Notes under the pieces: model-generated
What the model saw: the letters and a program-made list of their open reading frames with translations, nothing else
Databases searched by the model: none
Told to the model about the DNA's origin: nothing
Source of the DNA: Tipula vernalis
Lineage: Eukaryota; Arthropoda; Insecta; Diptera; Tipulidae
Length of the DNA: 64,000 nucleotides
Reading direction: 5' to 3'
Assembly (NCBI GenBank): GCA_958295665.1
Contig: OY282558.1
Location: 329,379,106 to 329,443,105 of the forward strand
Position numbers and translations under genes: made by a program
Shown: positions 21,826-32,592 of the stretch, piece by piece
How the letters are laid out: each line of letters begins with the position of its first letter
Numbering within the stretch: position 1 is the first letter of the stretch

Positions 21826-21880
21826 ATCCCTCATGGATAATATCTCGTTTTGCTTACTAGTACCATAAATAACTATTAAT
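21826..21880. repeat. Right terminus of MITE-like element split by FB1
   Basis: Inverse of 12288-12340 (ggataatatctcgtttt, then actagtaccataaataact). Between 21703 and 21825 are further gataatatctc/gagatattatcc inverted motifs. Confidence 0.65.
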
Positions 21881-21904
21881 TTATAACTTTTTGATGTTAT
21901 TTCA

Positions 21905-22600
21905 TACTTATGAAGTTGATACTCGATGTAATGAACTTTGTGGCGGAGAATGCAACTGACGCGGTGTATTATACAGGAGCCATTCTCGCACCATATGCGC
22001 TATATACAGATACATCTCCTTGTTCATGTTTCCATTGATAAACACCAAATTCCCCACACCTGAAGCCGCCATACAACCCCAAACCATTACACTTCCACGG
22101 GAAGTGTCGTTTTTAATATTCATAGCTTGCCCCTTCTTTCGTCTTACTTTTGCTGGCCCATCGGGACCAAAAATGTTAAATGTACTTTGGTCTGTAAATA
22201 GAACGGTCCGCCAAAATGATTCGGGTTGGGTTTGATTCGTTTTCGAGAAGTCAGTTATCTTCTTTTTTGGTTAGTTTTGCTTATCAATGGTTTTCTTCTG
22301 CCGTTGCAGTGTTCGAGAGTTCACATCTTTTTTAAAATTTCTCACTACAATTTTTCGTAAATTCGTACTGGAAATTGTAGGATTTTTTCTAATCGCCTGT
22401 AGTATTCCACGTTCATCCTTTTCATTCAATATTCGAGTTCGCCCCGGGCCGTCTTTTATATTGAACCCTGCCAGATTTTTTCGAACGTATTAACATTATG
22501 TTGAATTGTTTACTTTGTTCTGTTAACTATTTTGACTATTTCGGCTAAAGAACGATGCTCCATGTGGAATTTAATTACAACTTCCATAAAATCCAGGGAA
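21905..22600 (-). pseudogene. Tc1/mariner-type transposase remnant
   Basis: Minus-strand pieces in several frames. N-terminal helix-turn-helix-like HRSLAEIVKIVNRTK near 22560; central SFWRTVLFTDQSTFNIFG near 22170-22220, holding the first catalytic Asp; then SVMVWGCMAASGVGNLVFI and NMNKEMYLYI near 22020-22090, typical of Tc1 DDE domains. The rest of the catalytic domain with the last D/E is missing after REWLLYNTP. Multiple stops and frameshifts. No terminal repeats located. Confidence 0.8.
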
Positions 22601-22801
22601 GTTGGTTTTCTCACCGTTATTAAGATGAACACTTGAATGCAATCTATTTTGTAGACCAATTTTAATAGTCAAATTTGCAAAACCATGCATTTTTTTTTTG
22701 TATAATAATTTCTGTCTGGAGAGAACAAAGGCAGTCAGTTTATTTTTTCTATTGTAAATACGAAAACAAAACAAACATTATCGATTTATGCTACTGCAAT
22801 A

Positions 22802-25453
22802 CAGGGCCCCTATTTCTGAATACGAATACGAACAAAAAATCTACGAATTCGTATCATTAATTGGTGTTTTTGAATACGAATGCGTTTATTTCTTGTACGA
22901 ATTCGTGTAAGCATGATTCGTGATAAAATTTCCCTTATTTCACAATACGAATTCGAGCGGTTTTGGTTCGTTCGTAAAAGAAATTTATATTTTTAATTTT
23001 TTTTTGTAATTTTTAAAAGAAATACAAATTTTTAAAAACTAAATATATGTATATTATTACGAAGAAACCATTTTTACGAAAGACAAAAAATAAAAACGAA
23101 AAAAATCGACTTTTGAGAGAAACCGTATTTTTTTAAATTTTTTTTAGGTACTTAAAAGAGAAAAATGAAATTTGTATGTATAAACCGTTACGACATTCAC
23201 GTTTTCGATGAATTGGTAATTCAGTTCAGTCACACATGTTATTTGTAAATTATAAGTATAGGCAGTGTAATTCTCGTGTGAACAGTGAGCACAATAAATA
23301 ATAAAAATAATATTTGGTAGTTAATTACCTAATTAACTAAGCTCTGTTGCTACTAAAATTATTCGAGTTAATCGTGTACTAAGTCATTTTTGTGTGGTTA
23401 TGTAGGTACATCATTCCATTAAAAATATTGTACCTAGTACCTAGTTAGTTATTCGGATTGTTGCTGGAAATAATCGACGTAAAATTTTCAGATTATACTG
23501 AAATACGAATTAGGTATGCCACTCATAAGTTTGATTAATTATATCCCATAAATATCATTACATCAACAAATAATTTATTTTAGATCAATGGCTAGGAGAA
23601 AGAAAATACCGACCAGTGAAAAATTAAAAATCGTTAATAGAATAAAAACCGGCGAATCATTGAGCAAAGTCAGTCGTGGGTCTGGATACCAACGTTGCCA
23701 AATTCGCAACTGGTTAAAGAATGAAACCCAATTAACGAAGTTTACCTCTAATTGCTATCGAATTAAGGGAGGAGGTTGCAAAACATTTTATCCCACAATT
23801 GAAAGCGAAATTGTAAAATGGTTTAAAATTCAAAGGGACAATAAAATTACTGTGTCTTATGGTTCGTTTAAAATCAAAGCGAAAGCTATTGCTAAAGATC
23901 AAAACGTTAACGCCAATGAATTTAAATGTAGTAAGAAGTGGATACGGGGTGTGTGCAAGCGAAATACAATTTTATCGAGAAAGATTACCCATCAAAGCCA
24001 ACAATGTTTAGAGATCAACAAGGTGTCGATTGAAATCATAAACAAATATCTTCAACAATGTAGACAAAAAACAGTGGGACTAAATTCGTGGCAAATATTT
24101 AATATGGATGAGACCCCCTGCTACTTCGATATGTGCAGCGACCGAACATTACACTACAACGGCGAACGAAATATTGAAGGTTATACTACCGGGCACACGA
24201 AACTTCGATTTACAACGGTATTATACCTTGCAGCGGATAGAATGGCCATAAAAACGCTCATCATATTTAAAGGCCTTAAAAATATTCCCAAATTGATTTT
24301 ACCAAAACAAGTAAGTGTTACAGTCTCTGATGGTGGTAGTGTGAATACAAAGGTTACGCACGGATGGATACTTAGTTATTTTGCCAAACGAGGAAATTTT
24401 TTGGCAAACACGAAATCCGTTTTATTCAGGGATTCCTATGGAGTTCACAAAAAACAGGATAATACCCTTAAGAAACAATGTAATACTGAAGTTGTGTTTA
24501 TACTCCCGAAATCTTCGTCATTTTTTACAACCTCTAGATGTTGCAGTAAACTGTTCATTTAAATTGGCGTTACGTAATGAATTGAATCAATGGGTAAAAA
24601 CCTTTATAAATAACGGTAATAGAAAGCGGTTCTTAGTTTCGTTGATAAGGCGGCAAAATCATTGTCAGGGAACATTATCGAAAAAAGTTTTGAGTGTTGT
24701 GGAATTGGTGAACGGGAAAACGTTATTCCAACAGGAAAATTAAATTCGAAATTGAAGCAAATGTTGGAATGGAGAGGTCATGAAGAAAGTTCAACCGATC
24801 AACACGAATTGGTTCTCAATATATCTGACGAAGCTGATTCTTCATCAGATGGCGAAAACATTGAGCTCGTTCAAATATCGGGTGTCACATCACCAGAAAC
24901 GTCTACAAATTCGGAATCTGCATAAATTTAAAGTAAAAAATTACTTTTCGCTTGATTGTGATTTATTGTTTTCTTTATTGTTTGTACAAATAAATTGAAT
25001 TATCGATGTACATATTATTTTATTTTATAAATAATAAAATAAATAGTTTGAATATAAACTAAATAGATTATTTTGCATGATTTTCTTTATTAAAGCGTAT
25101 TACGGAACACTAAAAATGGGTTTCCAATTAGTATACCACCCTGGTATATTATTTGGCTCCCAAATAATATTTCATGGTATACTATTAACAAATTTAAAAA
25201 ATAAATAAATTTAATAAATTTCCATTTACCATGATACATTATTTGGCACTTTACGGTACAGATTTGTATTTGCTTGATATAAAATATTTATTTTCAGATT
25301 TACACTGTCATTTTAAGGATGTTTTACGTAAAACAAAATTTTCCTTTGCCTACACTACAAAAATTAAAATAGGTCATACGTTCGTATTCAGAAATACCAA
25401 TTAATTTTCGTATCGTATACAAATTCGTATCGTATTCAAAAATAGGGCCCCAG
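22802..25453 (+). mobile_element. pogo/Tigger-type DNA transposon
   Basis: Left end CAGGGCCCCTATTTCTGAA; the right end in reverse reads CTGGGGCCCTATTTTTGAA. The similarity continues imperfectly for about 60 bp (tacgaatacgaa and attaattggt blocks). The left flank is TA; a matching TA at the right is not seen. One transposase gene inside. Confidence 0.8.
23588..24925 (+). pseudogene. pogo-like transposase with CENP-B-type DNA-binding domains
   Basis: Starts at ATG 23588 (MARRKKIPTSEKLKIV). Residues 1-50 form a psq-like HTH (SLSKVSRGSGYQRCQIRNWL). About 65-130 fit the CENP-B HTH (YPTIESEIVKWF, then CSKKWIRGVCKRN). DDE_1 catalytic domain: D174 in FNMDETPCYF, D282 in LFRDSYGVHKK, third Asp in LQPLDVAVN. 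The last motif is read only after a one-base slip in a T run near 24516-24524. A second shift near 24640-24660 returns to the first frame for the acidic tail ending at 24925. Two frameshifts make this copy inactive. Relatives cut and paste their element at TA sites. Confidence 0.85.
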
Positions 25454-25543
25454 GGTTTTTTTTAATATTTGTGCAAGTGTTTCCTATATTAAGTGGAATA
25501 ACACAGGATAGATTAGTTGTGGGCAAAGTACGATAAATCGATG

Positions 25544-25742
<199 letters not shown>

Positions 25743-26033
25743 AGTTAACACCATTAGTAATGTTGAATAAGCACAACGTGCTTAGTTGACACCAATGATA
25801 ACAACCATGAGACACGCGAAGACCAAATATGCTGATCTACCATAAATATAATGCAATTTAATATACCTTTTTCAATTTCTTAGAATAAGAATTTTTTATA
25901 TTACTTTTTGCAAAGTAAGATAATTTTATTTTTATATAAAACCATGTAATTTGTAGTATAGTTTAGTTTAAGTTTGGATTTTAATAAATAAAGTGTTTTT
26001 TTTTAAACCGAATTCCATTCTAACTCATTAAGT
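25743..26033 (+). repeat. 5' LTR of errantivirus-like element
   Basis: 291 bp. Matches 36125-36434 except for a deletion of about 19 bp after aatgataaca and a few substitutions. AATAAA-like signals at 25983-25990. Confidence 0.92.
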
Positions 26034-26051
26034 GGCGCCGAAACAGTCGAA
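26033..26051 (+). other. Primer binding site
   Basis: TGGCGCCGAAACAGTCGAA at the LTR end. Confidence 0.75.
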
Positions 26052-26439
26052 CCATCGGGAATAATACTAAGTGCATAAAATTGTAGCAAATTATATACTA
26101 CAATTAGTGTAAAAACAGTGAAAAGTGCAGTGATCGCAAAAACGTACCGCAGTAGGCCGTTTGTGAGAATAAAAACAAATAGCTAAAAAGGAAAATTACG
26201 TTCCGTCCAGCGCACGCCCGATTGGTATTGTCTTGTGCACACGTCCCGGAGTGCACCGTCTACATGAAGATTGAGATAATAATTTTCTTGTAAGTCTATT
26301 GAAAAATTAAAATTCAATTACACAAATCTAGTGTATAATAAAAATTAAAATTGCACAAATCTAGTGTAAAATAAAAATTAAAATTGGTTACACAAATCTA
26401 GTGTAAAATAAAAAGTAAAAATTTTAAATAATAATAACC
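26052..26439 (+). other. Leader of errantivirus-like element (5' part)
   Basis: Untranslated leader. It contains three short direct repeats of cacaaatctagtgtaa (26323-26410). It is interrupted by FB2 at 26440 and resumes at 31310. Confidence 0.65.
26432..26439. other. Target duplication of FB2 (left)
   Basis: taataacc, repeated at 31302-31309 at the other end of FB2. Confidence 0.8.
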
Positions 26440-26624
26440 ATGCCTGTGAAGAACATAGCAAAAAAAAAATAACAAATTTCTCGTATACGTATACGTATTT
26501 ATATGTAGTGGTAATAAAAATTATACGCCTGAATGTGGATTAAGAAAGAAATAACCTAACATTATAATCCAATTCAGTGACAAATTTTGTTCAATAAAGA
26601 AACCAAACAAGATTTGTCCTTAGA

Positions 26625-26941
26625 ATGCACTTGATGTAAAAATTATCAAATGGTTGATCCTTGGGGTCGGCTATATAAATAACAAGCAATATTTGCATCA
26701 AATGTTGTACGACATTCCGACGACGAAAATTGTTCAACAAAAATCAAAAGTCCCAAAGTCAAATGATTTTTCTCGAATGTTCGTGGTATGCACTTGATGT
26801 AAAAATTATCAAATGGTCGGTCCCTGGGGTCGGCCATATAAATAACAAGCAACATTTGCATCAAATGTTGTACGATATTCCGACGACGAAATTTGTTCAA
26901 CAAAAATCAAAAGTCCCAAAGTCAAATTATTTTTTCGATTG
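26625..26941. repeat. Left arm array of FB2 (163-bp units)
   Basis: Two units in the same orientation as FB1's left arm, ending in the same tcaaattattttttcgattgt junction as at 13295-13315. Confidence 0.88.
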
Positions 26942-27144
26942 TTCGATGTATGCGCTAGATGTAGTCTCTTAACTTTAAGGCTATGTCGAGGGATTAACAT
27001 CTAGTGCATTAAAAAATTAAAATTATGATATAACAATTCAATATTAAGTTTATTAAAATTCAATTTTAGAAAATATACAAATCTTTAATTTTATAATTGT
27101 TCATAAAACAAAATCGACGGATTCACAGTTGATGTATCTGCGGC

Positions 27145-29543
27145 TTATTCAATCCATTTTTCGAGGTCATCATGGATCTCCCATAATCCATTTGGTCGTT
27201 GAATATAGCTTCGATAGTGTTTGCTCAACATTTCGTAATGGATTACTCCTTTTAATTTGTACTCTTGCTCAGACAAGATCAACTTACTTTGTATCTTTTT
27301 GATTTGGATTCTATATATAGTAGATATATCTAGTGGCTGTACATCAACGATTACCATTCCAAATTTGGATTCTAGCCGTTTCTTGCAGGTTCTTTTACCA
27401 CAAACTGGAGAATTCTTGTTTGGAATGTAAATTCTGTCATTAAAATCTTCCAAATTATCCTCATTAAAGTATTGCAGATCTAATGGTAAGTAAAATAAAT
27501 CCTTTCCATCTGCTGCGCTGCAGGCAAATTTTACACTAATGGTTTTTGGCATTAAAAATTCAATTAGTTGTCCAACGTTAGTCGAAGCGTCCAGATTTAT
27601 GAAATTAATGTTTTGTTTGTTGATTTTAAAATATTTTATTAAAATTTCACTCCGAATTTTATATAAATTTGAATTTAATCCATTCCTTATATAGTTTAAT
27701 ATAAATTTTAAAAATTCACATTCATGAAGCGAATTGAAGCATTCATTTAAGTGAACAGAGTCAATCCCCATTATATAAAAAATTTGCGATATGGAGTCGA
27801 ACGCACATGCATATTATACACGAATTTTTATATTACTTTCAGTTTTAAAGGAGTACTGATTTTGGAATAAACACAATTGCTTTTTAGTAATTTGTGCCAT
27901 CAAAAGTTTGTCTTCTTTTTCTTTTCTACATTTTGTTTTTTCTATTATTGTTGTTGTTTTGATATATCTGTTTGTTACATTTCTTCCCATATGCTTGGAG
28001 TTCTGGATACTTTTACTTTTTTTCTCCAACTTTCTTCATTGGTCATGGCATCGGGTTCTGACTCATTTGAGTCGATGCAATTTTTATTTATTTTTTTTTG
28101 TTTTTTACTAATTATTGAATCGAATTTAATTTTAGTTTGTATTTGTTCGGTTTTTTCATTCAAAATACTGATAAAGCGATCAAGCCTTAAAAATGGTTTT
28201 TCTGTGTATTGATGCTTAACTAAATTAAACCAATTTTCAGCGACTGCGTTTGAGATTCTTCCGTGATTTTTTACTTCAGGCATTTCCAGATTAACCCACA
28301 ATGGAAGATACGAAAAGTATTTTTTTATGCAAAAAAGCACTAGTTCATTTTTATAATAAGGATTTGGCTTACCTTTCTTATTCCGATTTTCAATCTCGCG
28401 AAGAATTCTGCAATATATTGCCATGTATCTTTTATAAAATGGAATTGAAGAAAAATCACTTTTAGAATTTGGCATATCGTCGTCATCAAGGTCTTGATTT
28501 TCTTCATTTTGAGAAATAATTTTGTCATCGGTACTACAGCTGTATAACACTTTAATGAAATTTCTGAATTTATCAAAGTTCTTTACCACATTTTCACTAA
28601 GAAATTTAGAGCAAAATATGTTTACAAACGATTCGAAAAATGAATCAACTTCGGTTATTTCTCTACAGTTTATTATAGCACCAAATAAATCCAATACAAG
28701 ATCTTTTTGTTCCTTCGAGGCAGTGGGTATTTTATTTTTAATTTGTACACATAAAATATTTATCATATGTGAACAACAAATTGTAACAAAATATATGTTT
28801 TGCTTTGACTGTGCTTTTTTAACGAAACTATTATAAACAAAAATTAAATATTCTTGAACAGTCATTAAACAAAAAACATTTAGCACTGAGCAAATAAGTG
28901 CCCAAGACCAGTCTACAACAAAATGTTTTGGAATTTTTGATTACGGGAGAATATTTAGTTCCCTTTTGAAACAAACTAAAAACATTGATATAGCGGCAAC
29001 GTCATGTTGGGATGATATCATTTCTGCTATCAGAATAATTATATTATTTATTTTAATAACACATGCGTAGTACAATAATCGGTTATAATTATGCTTATGA
29101 CAAGTTGGCTTTCTAACTAAACTGCCTGTGGCATCTAAGTGAATTATATCTGTTGAATGTTGTAATAAAAGATCAATTTGTGATTTTCTTATCATGTACA
29201 CTTGAAATAAATCGGATACTAAATAGATATATTTATTATCACAAGGTTGTTGCAACTTTTTGAAATACAAATCAGCCACATCGCAATCCGCTACACAATC
29301 ATTAACTTTTAGTTGTTCTGACCGAATGCGTCTTAAAACAGCGTTAGTGCATAAATTTTGGGTATTACCTTTTTCTGCTAGCTCGTAATCCGTTTCACTA
29401 AGTATTTTCAAATGCAAATTATGTGCGGATTTATTTTGCAAAATTTCTTTGAAACTTTTTCTGTTTACACCACGAATTTGCTTGAAAATTGGTGAATCAT
29501 AGTTATGATACTCCTGATCATCTCCTTTCGTCATAACCGTCAT
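27145..29543 (-). pseudogene. Foldback transposase with C-terminal USP-like protease domain
   Basis: One gene in four pieces, starting MTVMTKGDDQ at 29543. 28941-29543 contains IIHLDATGSLVRKP (first catalytic Asp) and YYACVIKINNIIILIAEMIS, an RNase H-fold strand pattern. A single in-frame TAA follows NILP, then KHFVVDWSWALICS carries the second Asp, and NAVAENWFNLVK (about 28235) the likely catalytic Glu. A one-base deletion relative to FB1 near 27994 and a nonsense TAA at about 27815 break the C-terminal part (27145-28029), which is collinear with the intact FB1 ORF: CAFDSISQIF, then KHYRSY and WEIHDDL. Roughly 790 codons if uninterrupted. Family call (MULE/NOF-like) inferred from motifs and foldback structure; a related DDE family is possible. 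Confidence 0.65.
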
Positions 29544-29756
29544 TTCAAATTTTTCATTTTAAATAAATTTGTATTTTAGTTTGTGCGATTTGTATTTACA
29601 AATGCCATATGCAATAAAATTAGAGCGAAATTTACTTTTGTGGCGTATGGTACCAAAGGACAAAATACAGGTATTTTTATTTGTAGTCATTTGATTTTGA
29701 ATATAATTTCTCAAATTTTCTCTAGTAAAAGTATCACTTGTTTGTATCTTAGATGG
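29544..29756 (-). promoter_or_regulatory. 5' region of FB2 transposase
   Basis: 213 bp of unique AT-rich sequence between the start codon and the right array. It is the only place for a promoter outside the repeats; no clear core elements identified. Confidence 0.35.
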
Positions 29757-31165
29757 TAAATATTGCTTGTTATTTATATGACCGACCCCAGGGACCGACC
29801 ATTTGATAATTTTTACATCAAGTGCATACTTCAAACATTCGAGAAAAATCATTTGACCTTGGGACTTTTGATTTTTGTTGAACAAATTTCGTCGTCGGAA
29901 TGTCGTACAACATTTGATGCAAATATTGCTTGTTATTTATATGGTCGACCCCAGGGACCGACCATTTGATAATTTTTACATCAAGTGCACACTTCGAACA
30001 TTCGAGAAAAATCATTTGACCTTGGGACTTTTGATTTTTATTGAACAAATTTCGTCGTCGGAATATCGTACAACATTTGATGCAAATATTGCTTGTTATT
30101 TATATGGCCGACCCCAGGGACCGACCATTTGATAACTTTTACATCAAGTGCATACTACGAACATTCGAGAAAAATCATTTGACTTTGGGACTTTGGATTT
30201 TTGTTGAACAAATTTCGTCGTCGGAATATCGTACAACATTTGATTTAAATATTGCTTGTTATTTATATGACCGACCCCAGGGACCGACCATTTGATAATT
30301 TTTACATCAAGTGCATACTTCAAACATTCGAGAAAAATCATTTGACCTTGGGACTTTTGATTTTTGTTGAACAAATTTCGTCGTCGGAATGTCGTACAAC
30401 ATTTGATGCAAATATTGCTTGTTATTTATATGGTCGACCCCAGGGACCGACCATTTGATAATTTTTACATCAAGTGCACACTTCGAACATTCGAGAAAAA
30501 TCATTTGACCTTGGGACTTTTGATTTTTATTGAACAAATTTCGTCGTCGGAATATCGTACAACATTTGATGCAAATATTGCTTGTTATTTATATGGCCGA
30601 CCCCAGGGACCGACCATTTGATAACTTTTACATCAAGTGCATACTACGAACATTCGAGAAAAATCATTTGACTTTGGGACTTTGGATTTTTGTTGAACAA
30701 ATTTCGTCGTCGGAATATCGTACAACATTTGATTTAAATATTGCTTGTTATTTATATGACCGACCCCAGGGACCGACCATTTGATAATTTTTACATCAAG
30801 TGCATACTTCAAACATTCGAGAAAAATTATTTGACCTTGGGACTTTTGATTTTTGTTGAACAAATTTCGTCGTCGGAATGTCGTACAACATTTGATGCAA
30901 ATATTGCTTGTTATTTATATGGCCGACCATAAGGACCGACCATTTGATAATTTTTACATTAAGTGCATACTTCGAACATTCGAGAAAAATCATTTGACCT
31001 TGGGACTTTTGATTTTTGTTGAACAAATTTCGTCGTCGGAATATCGTACAACATTTGATGTAAATATTGCGTGTTATTTATATGACCGACCCCAGGGACC
31101 GACCATTTGATAATTTTTACATGAAGTGCATACTACGAACATTCGAGAAAAATCATTTGACCTTG
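29757..31165. repeat. Right arm array of FB2 (163-bp units)
   Basis: About 8.6 units, inverted relative to the left arm. A higher-order period of 489 bp (three units) is clear at 29763, 30252 and 30741. Confidence 0.92.
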
Positions 31166-31362
31166 GGACTTTTGAATTTTGGTGAATAAATTTAGTCACT
31201 TCATTAGTTTGTTCGATGACACAGAAATCGCCTAAATTTATACTATTTGGATTACTCATACTACTACATTTTTTGTTATTTGCTAAGAACTTCACTTCGG
31301 TTAATAACCAGTTTCCAAAACTTTAATAAATCTTAATAAGAAATCTACTTGAAATTAAAATA

Positions 31363-32592
31363 ATGGCAGATTTAGAAATAATTAAGAATACATTAAAAGA
31401 AATTACTGGAGCTTTAAATGCCCAGATTGAGTTAACCAAAAAAATTGAGAGACGACTGGACAAGCTGGAAAATCCAGTGATTTTGACAGCCCCTACAGCG
31501 CTTGTCACACCAAGAAACGAAGAAGAATTAAAAGAAATAAGCCGCTTGCCTGATTCCGTCAAAGAACTACAAACATTTGACGGAAATCCCACCCAATACT
31601 TGTCATGGGTGCACAGTGTGGAGAATATACTAAGAGATTACGAAATCTTGCGGAATAAGCCTATATACCGGGCGATTCTTCAGCACATCCGCCAGAAAAT
31701 TCGAGGGAATGCCGACTCAGCGCTGATCTCATACAATATTTTCAATGAAGAATGGGTATCAATCAAAAAATGTTTGTCGTTACATTACGCCGATAAACGT
31801 GACCTTCGCACATTGGAACATCAATTAAGTACGTTGTCACAGAGAAATACAACAGTAGACGAATTCTACGCTAATGTAAACCACCAATTCTCCTTGATAG
31901 TCAATAAAATCAAGACGGAGGATTACACGTTAGAAACAATTAACGTTTTGGTAGAAACGTATCGGAATCGAGCACTGGACGTATTCATCCGTGGATTAAA
32001 CGGAGATCTGGCCAAGATGTTGATCATCCAAAAACCTGCAACATTACCCGAGGCATACGCATCCTGCTTGGAAATTCAAAACCTGAATTTCAGGAACATG
32101 GCCATTCACAAGAGAAATATTAGCAATGTCGTAACTGCCCAGATAAACCAAATTTCGCATAATCATGCACTAGCCAAAAGTTACAACGCATTACCAACCC
32201 AATGGAGAAACAAGGCTTACAACATACAACAACAAAACTACAGCAGCCCTTTTGGTAACCAGAACTCGAACAACTTCCAACCACCAAGGCCGAACTACCC
32301 TAAGCCGCCAACACCGATGGAAATTGACCCATCAATACAAACATGGCAGGTGAATTACATCAACCGCCCCACTCCTCAGGATAATATGATGACAAAACGA
32401 GAACATTCTCATATCCATGAGCCAAGGAAACAGCAAAGAATCAACCACTTAGAGACACAACTGGAGGAGGAATACTATAATCAATTAGCTTACGACAACA
32501 CCGAAAACGAGGTATCCAATGACGAGCTGGAAATTGAAGATAACTCTGAAGTAAATTTTATGATGGAAGCCTCTCTAGCGTACCTTACCTAG
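31363..32592 (+). CDS. gag: Errantivirus-like Gag
   Basis: 409 residues from ATG 31363, uninterrupted. Predicted coiled N-terminus (residues 1-36, IELTKKIERRLDKLE) followed by the capsid-like region LPDSVKELQTFDGNPTQYL and WVHSVENILRDYEI, then VFIRGLNGDLAKMLIIQKP and TLPEAYASCLEIQNL, matching insect errantivirus Gag. As usual for that group there is no CCHC zinc knuckle; the C-terminal third is Asn/Gln/Pro-rich then acidic. Forms the particle shell. It ends 1 frame away from pol with an overlap of about 40 bases containing a slippery heptamer. This gene looks intact despite the element's other defects. Confidence 0.88.
   Translation: MADLEIIKNTLKEITGALNAQIELTKKIERRLDKLENPVILTAPTALVTPRNEEELKEISRLPDSVKELQTFDGNPTQYLSWVHSVENILRDYEILRNKPIYRAILQHIRQKIRGNADSALISYNIFNEEWVSIKKCLSLHYADKRDLRTLEHQLSTLSQRNTTVDEFYANVNHQFSLIVNKIKTEDYTLETINVLVETYRNRALDVFIRGLNGDLAKMLIIQKPATLPEAYASCLEIQNLNFRNMAIHKRNISNVVTAQINQISHNHALAKSYNALPTQWRNKAYNIQQQNYSSPFGNQNSNNFQPPRPNYPKPPTPMEIDPSIQTWQVNYINRPTPQDNMMTKREHSHIHEPRKQQRINHLETQLEEEYYNQLAYDNTENEVSNDELEIEDNSEVNFMMEASLAYLT
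32553..32559 (+). promoter_or_regulatory. -1 frameshift slippery heptamer (A AAT TTT)
   Basis: In the gag frame the bases read GTA AAT TTT, so A-AAT-TTT has the X-XXY-YYZ form. Slipping back one base enters the pol frame exactly, 34 bases before the gag stop. A downstream stimulatory structure was not established. Confidence 0.7.

Larger units (their letters stand above)
26440..31301. mobile_element. Foldback transposon copy 2 (FB2), MULE/NOF-like
   Basis: Perfect 8-bp duplication taataacc on each side, inside the errantivirus leader. Left end B (atgcctgtgaagaacatagc) is the inverse of FB1's right end; right end A (reverse reading accgaagtgaagttcttagc) is FB1's left end. Arms: about 2 units of the 163-bp repeat at left (26625-26940) and about 8.6 inverted units at right (29757-31165). 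Core 26942-29757 with a full-length but broken transposase gene on the minus strand. About 4.9 kb overall. Confidence 0.85.

Noticed and set aside
29763..31110. The same ORF types in the FB2 arm
   Set aside because: Same satellite repeat; no evidence for translation.
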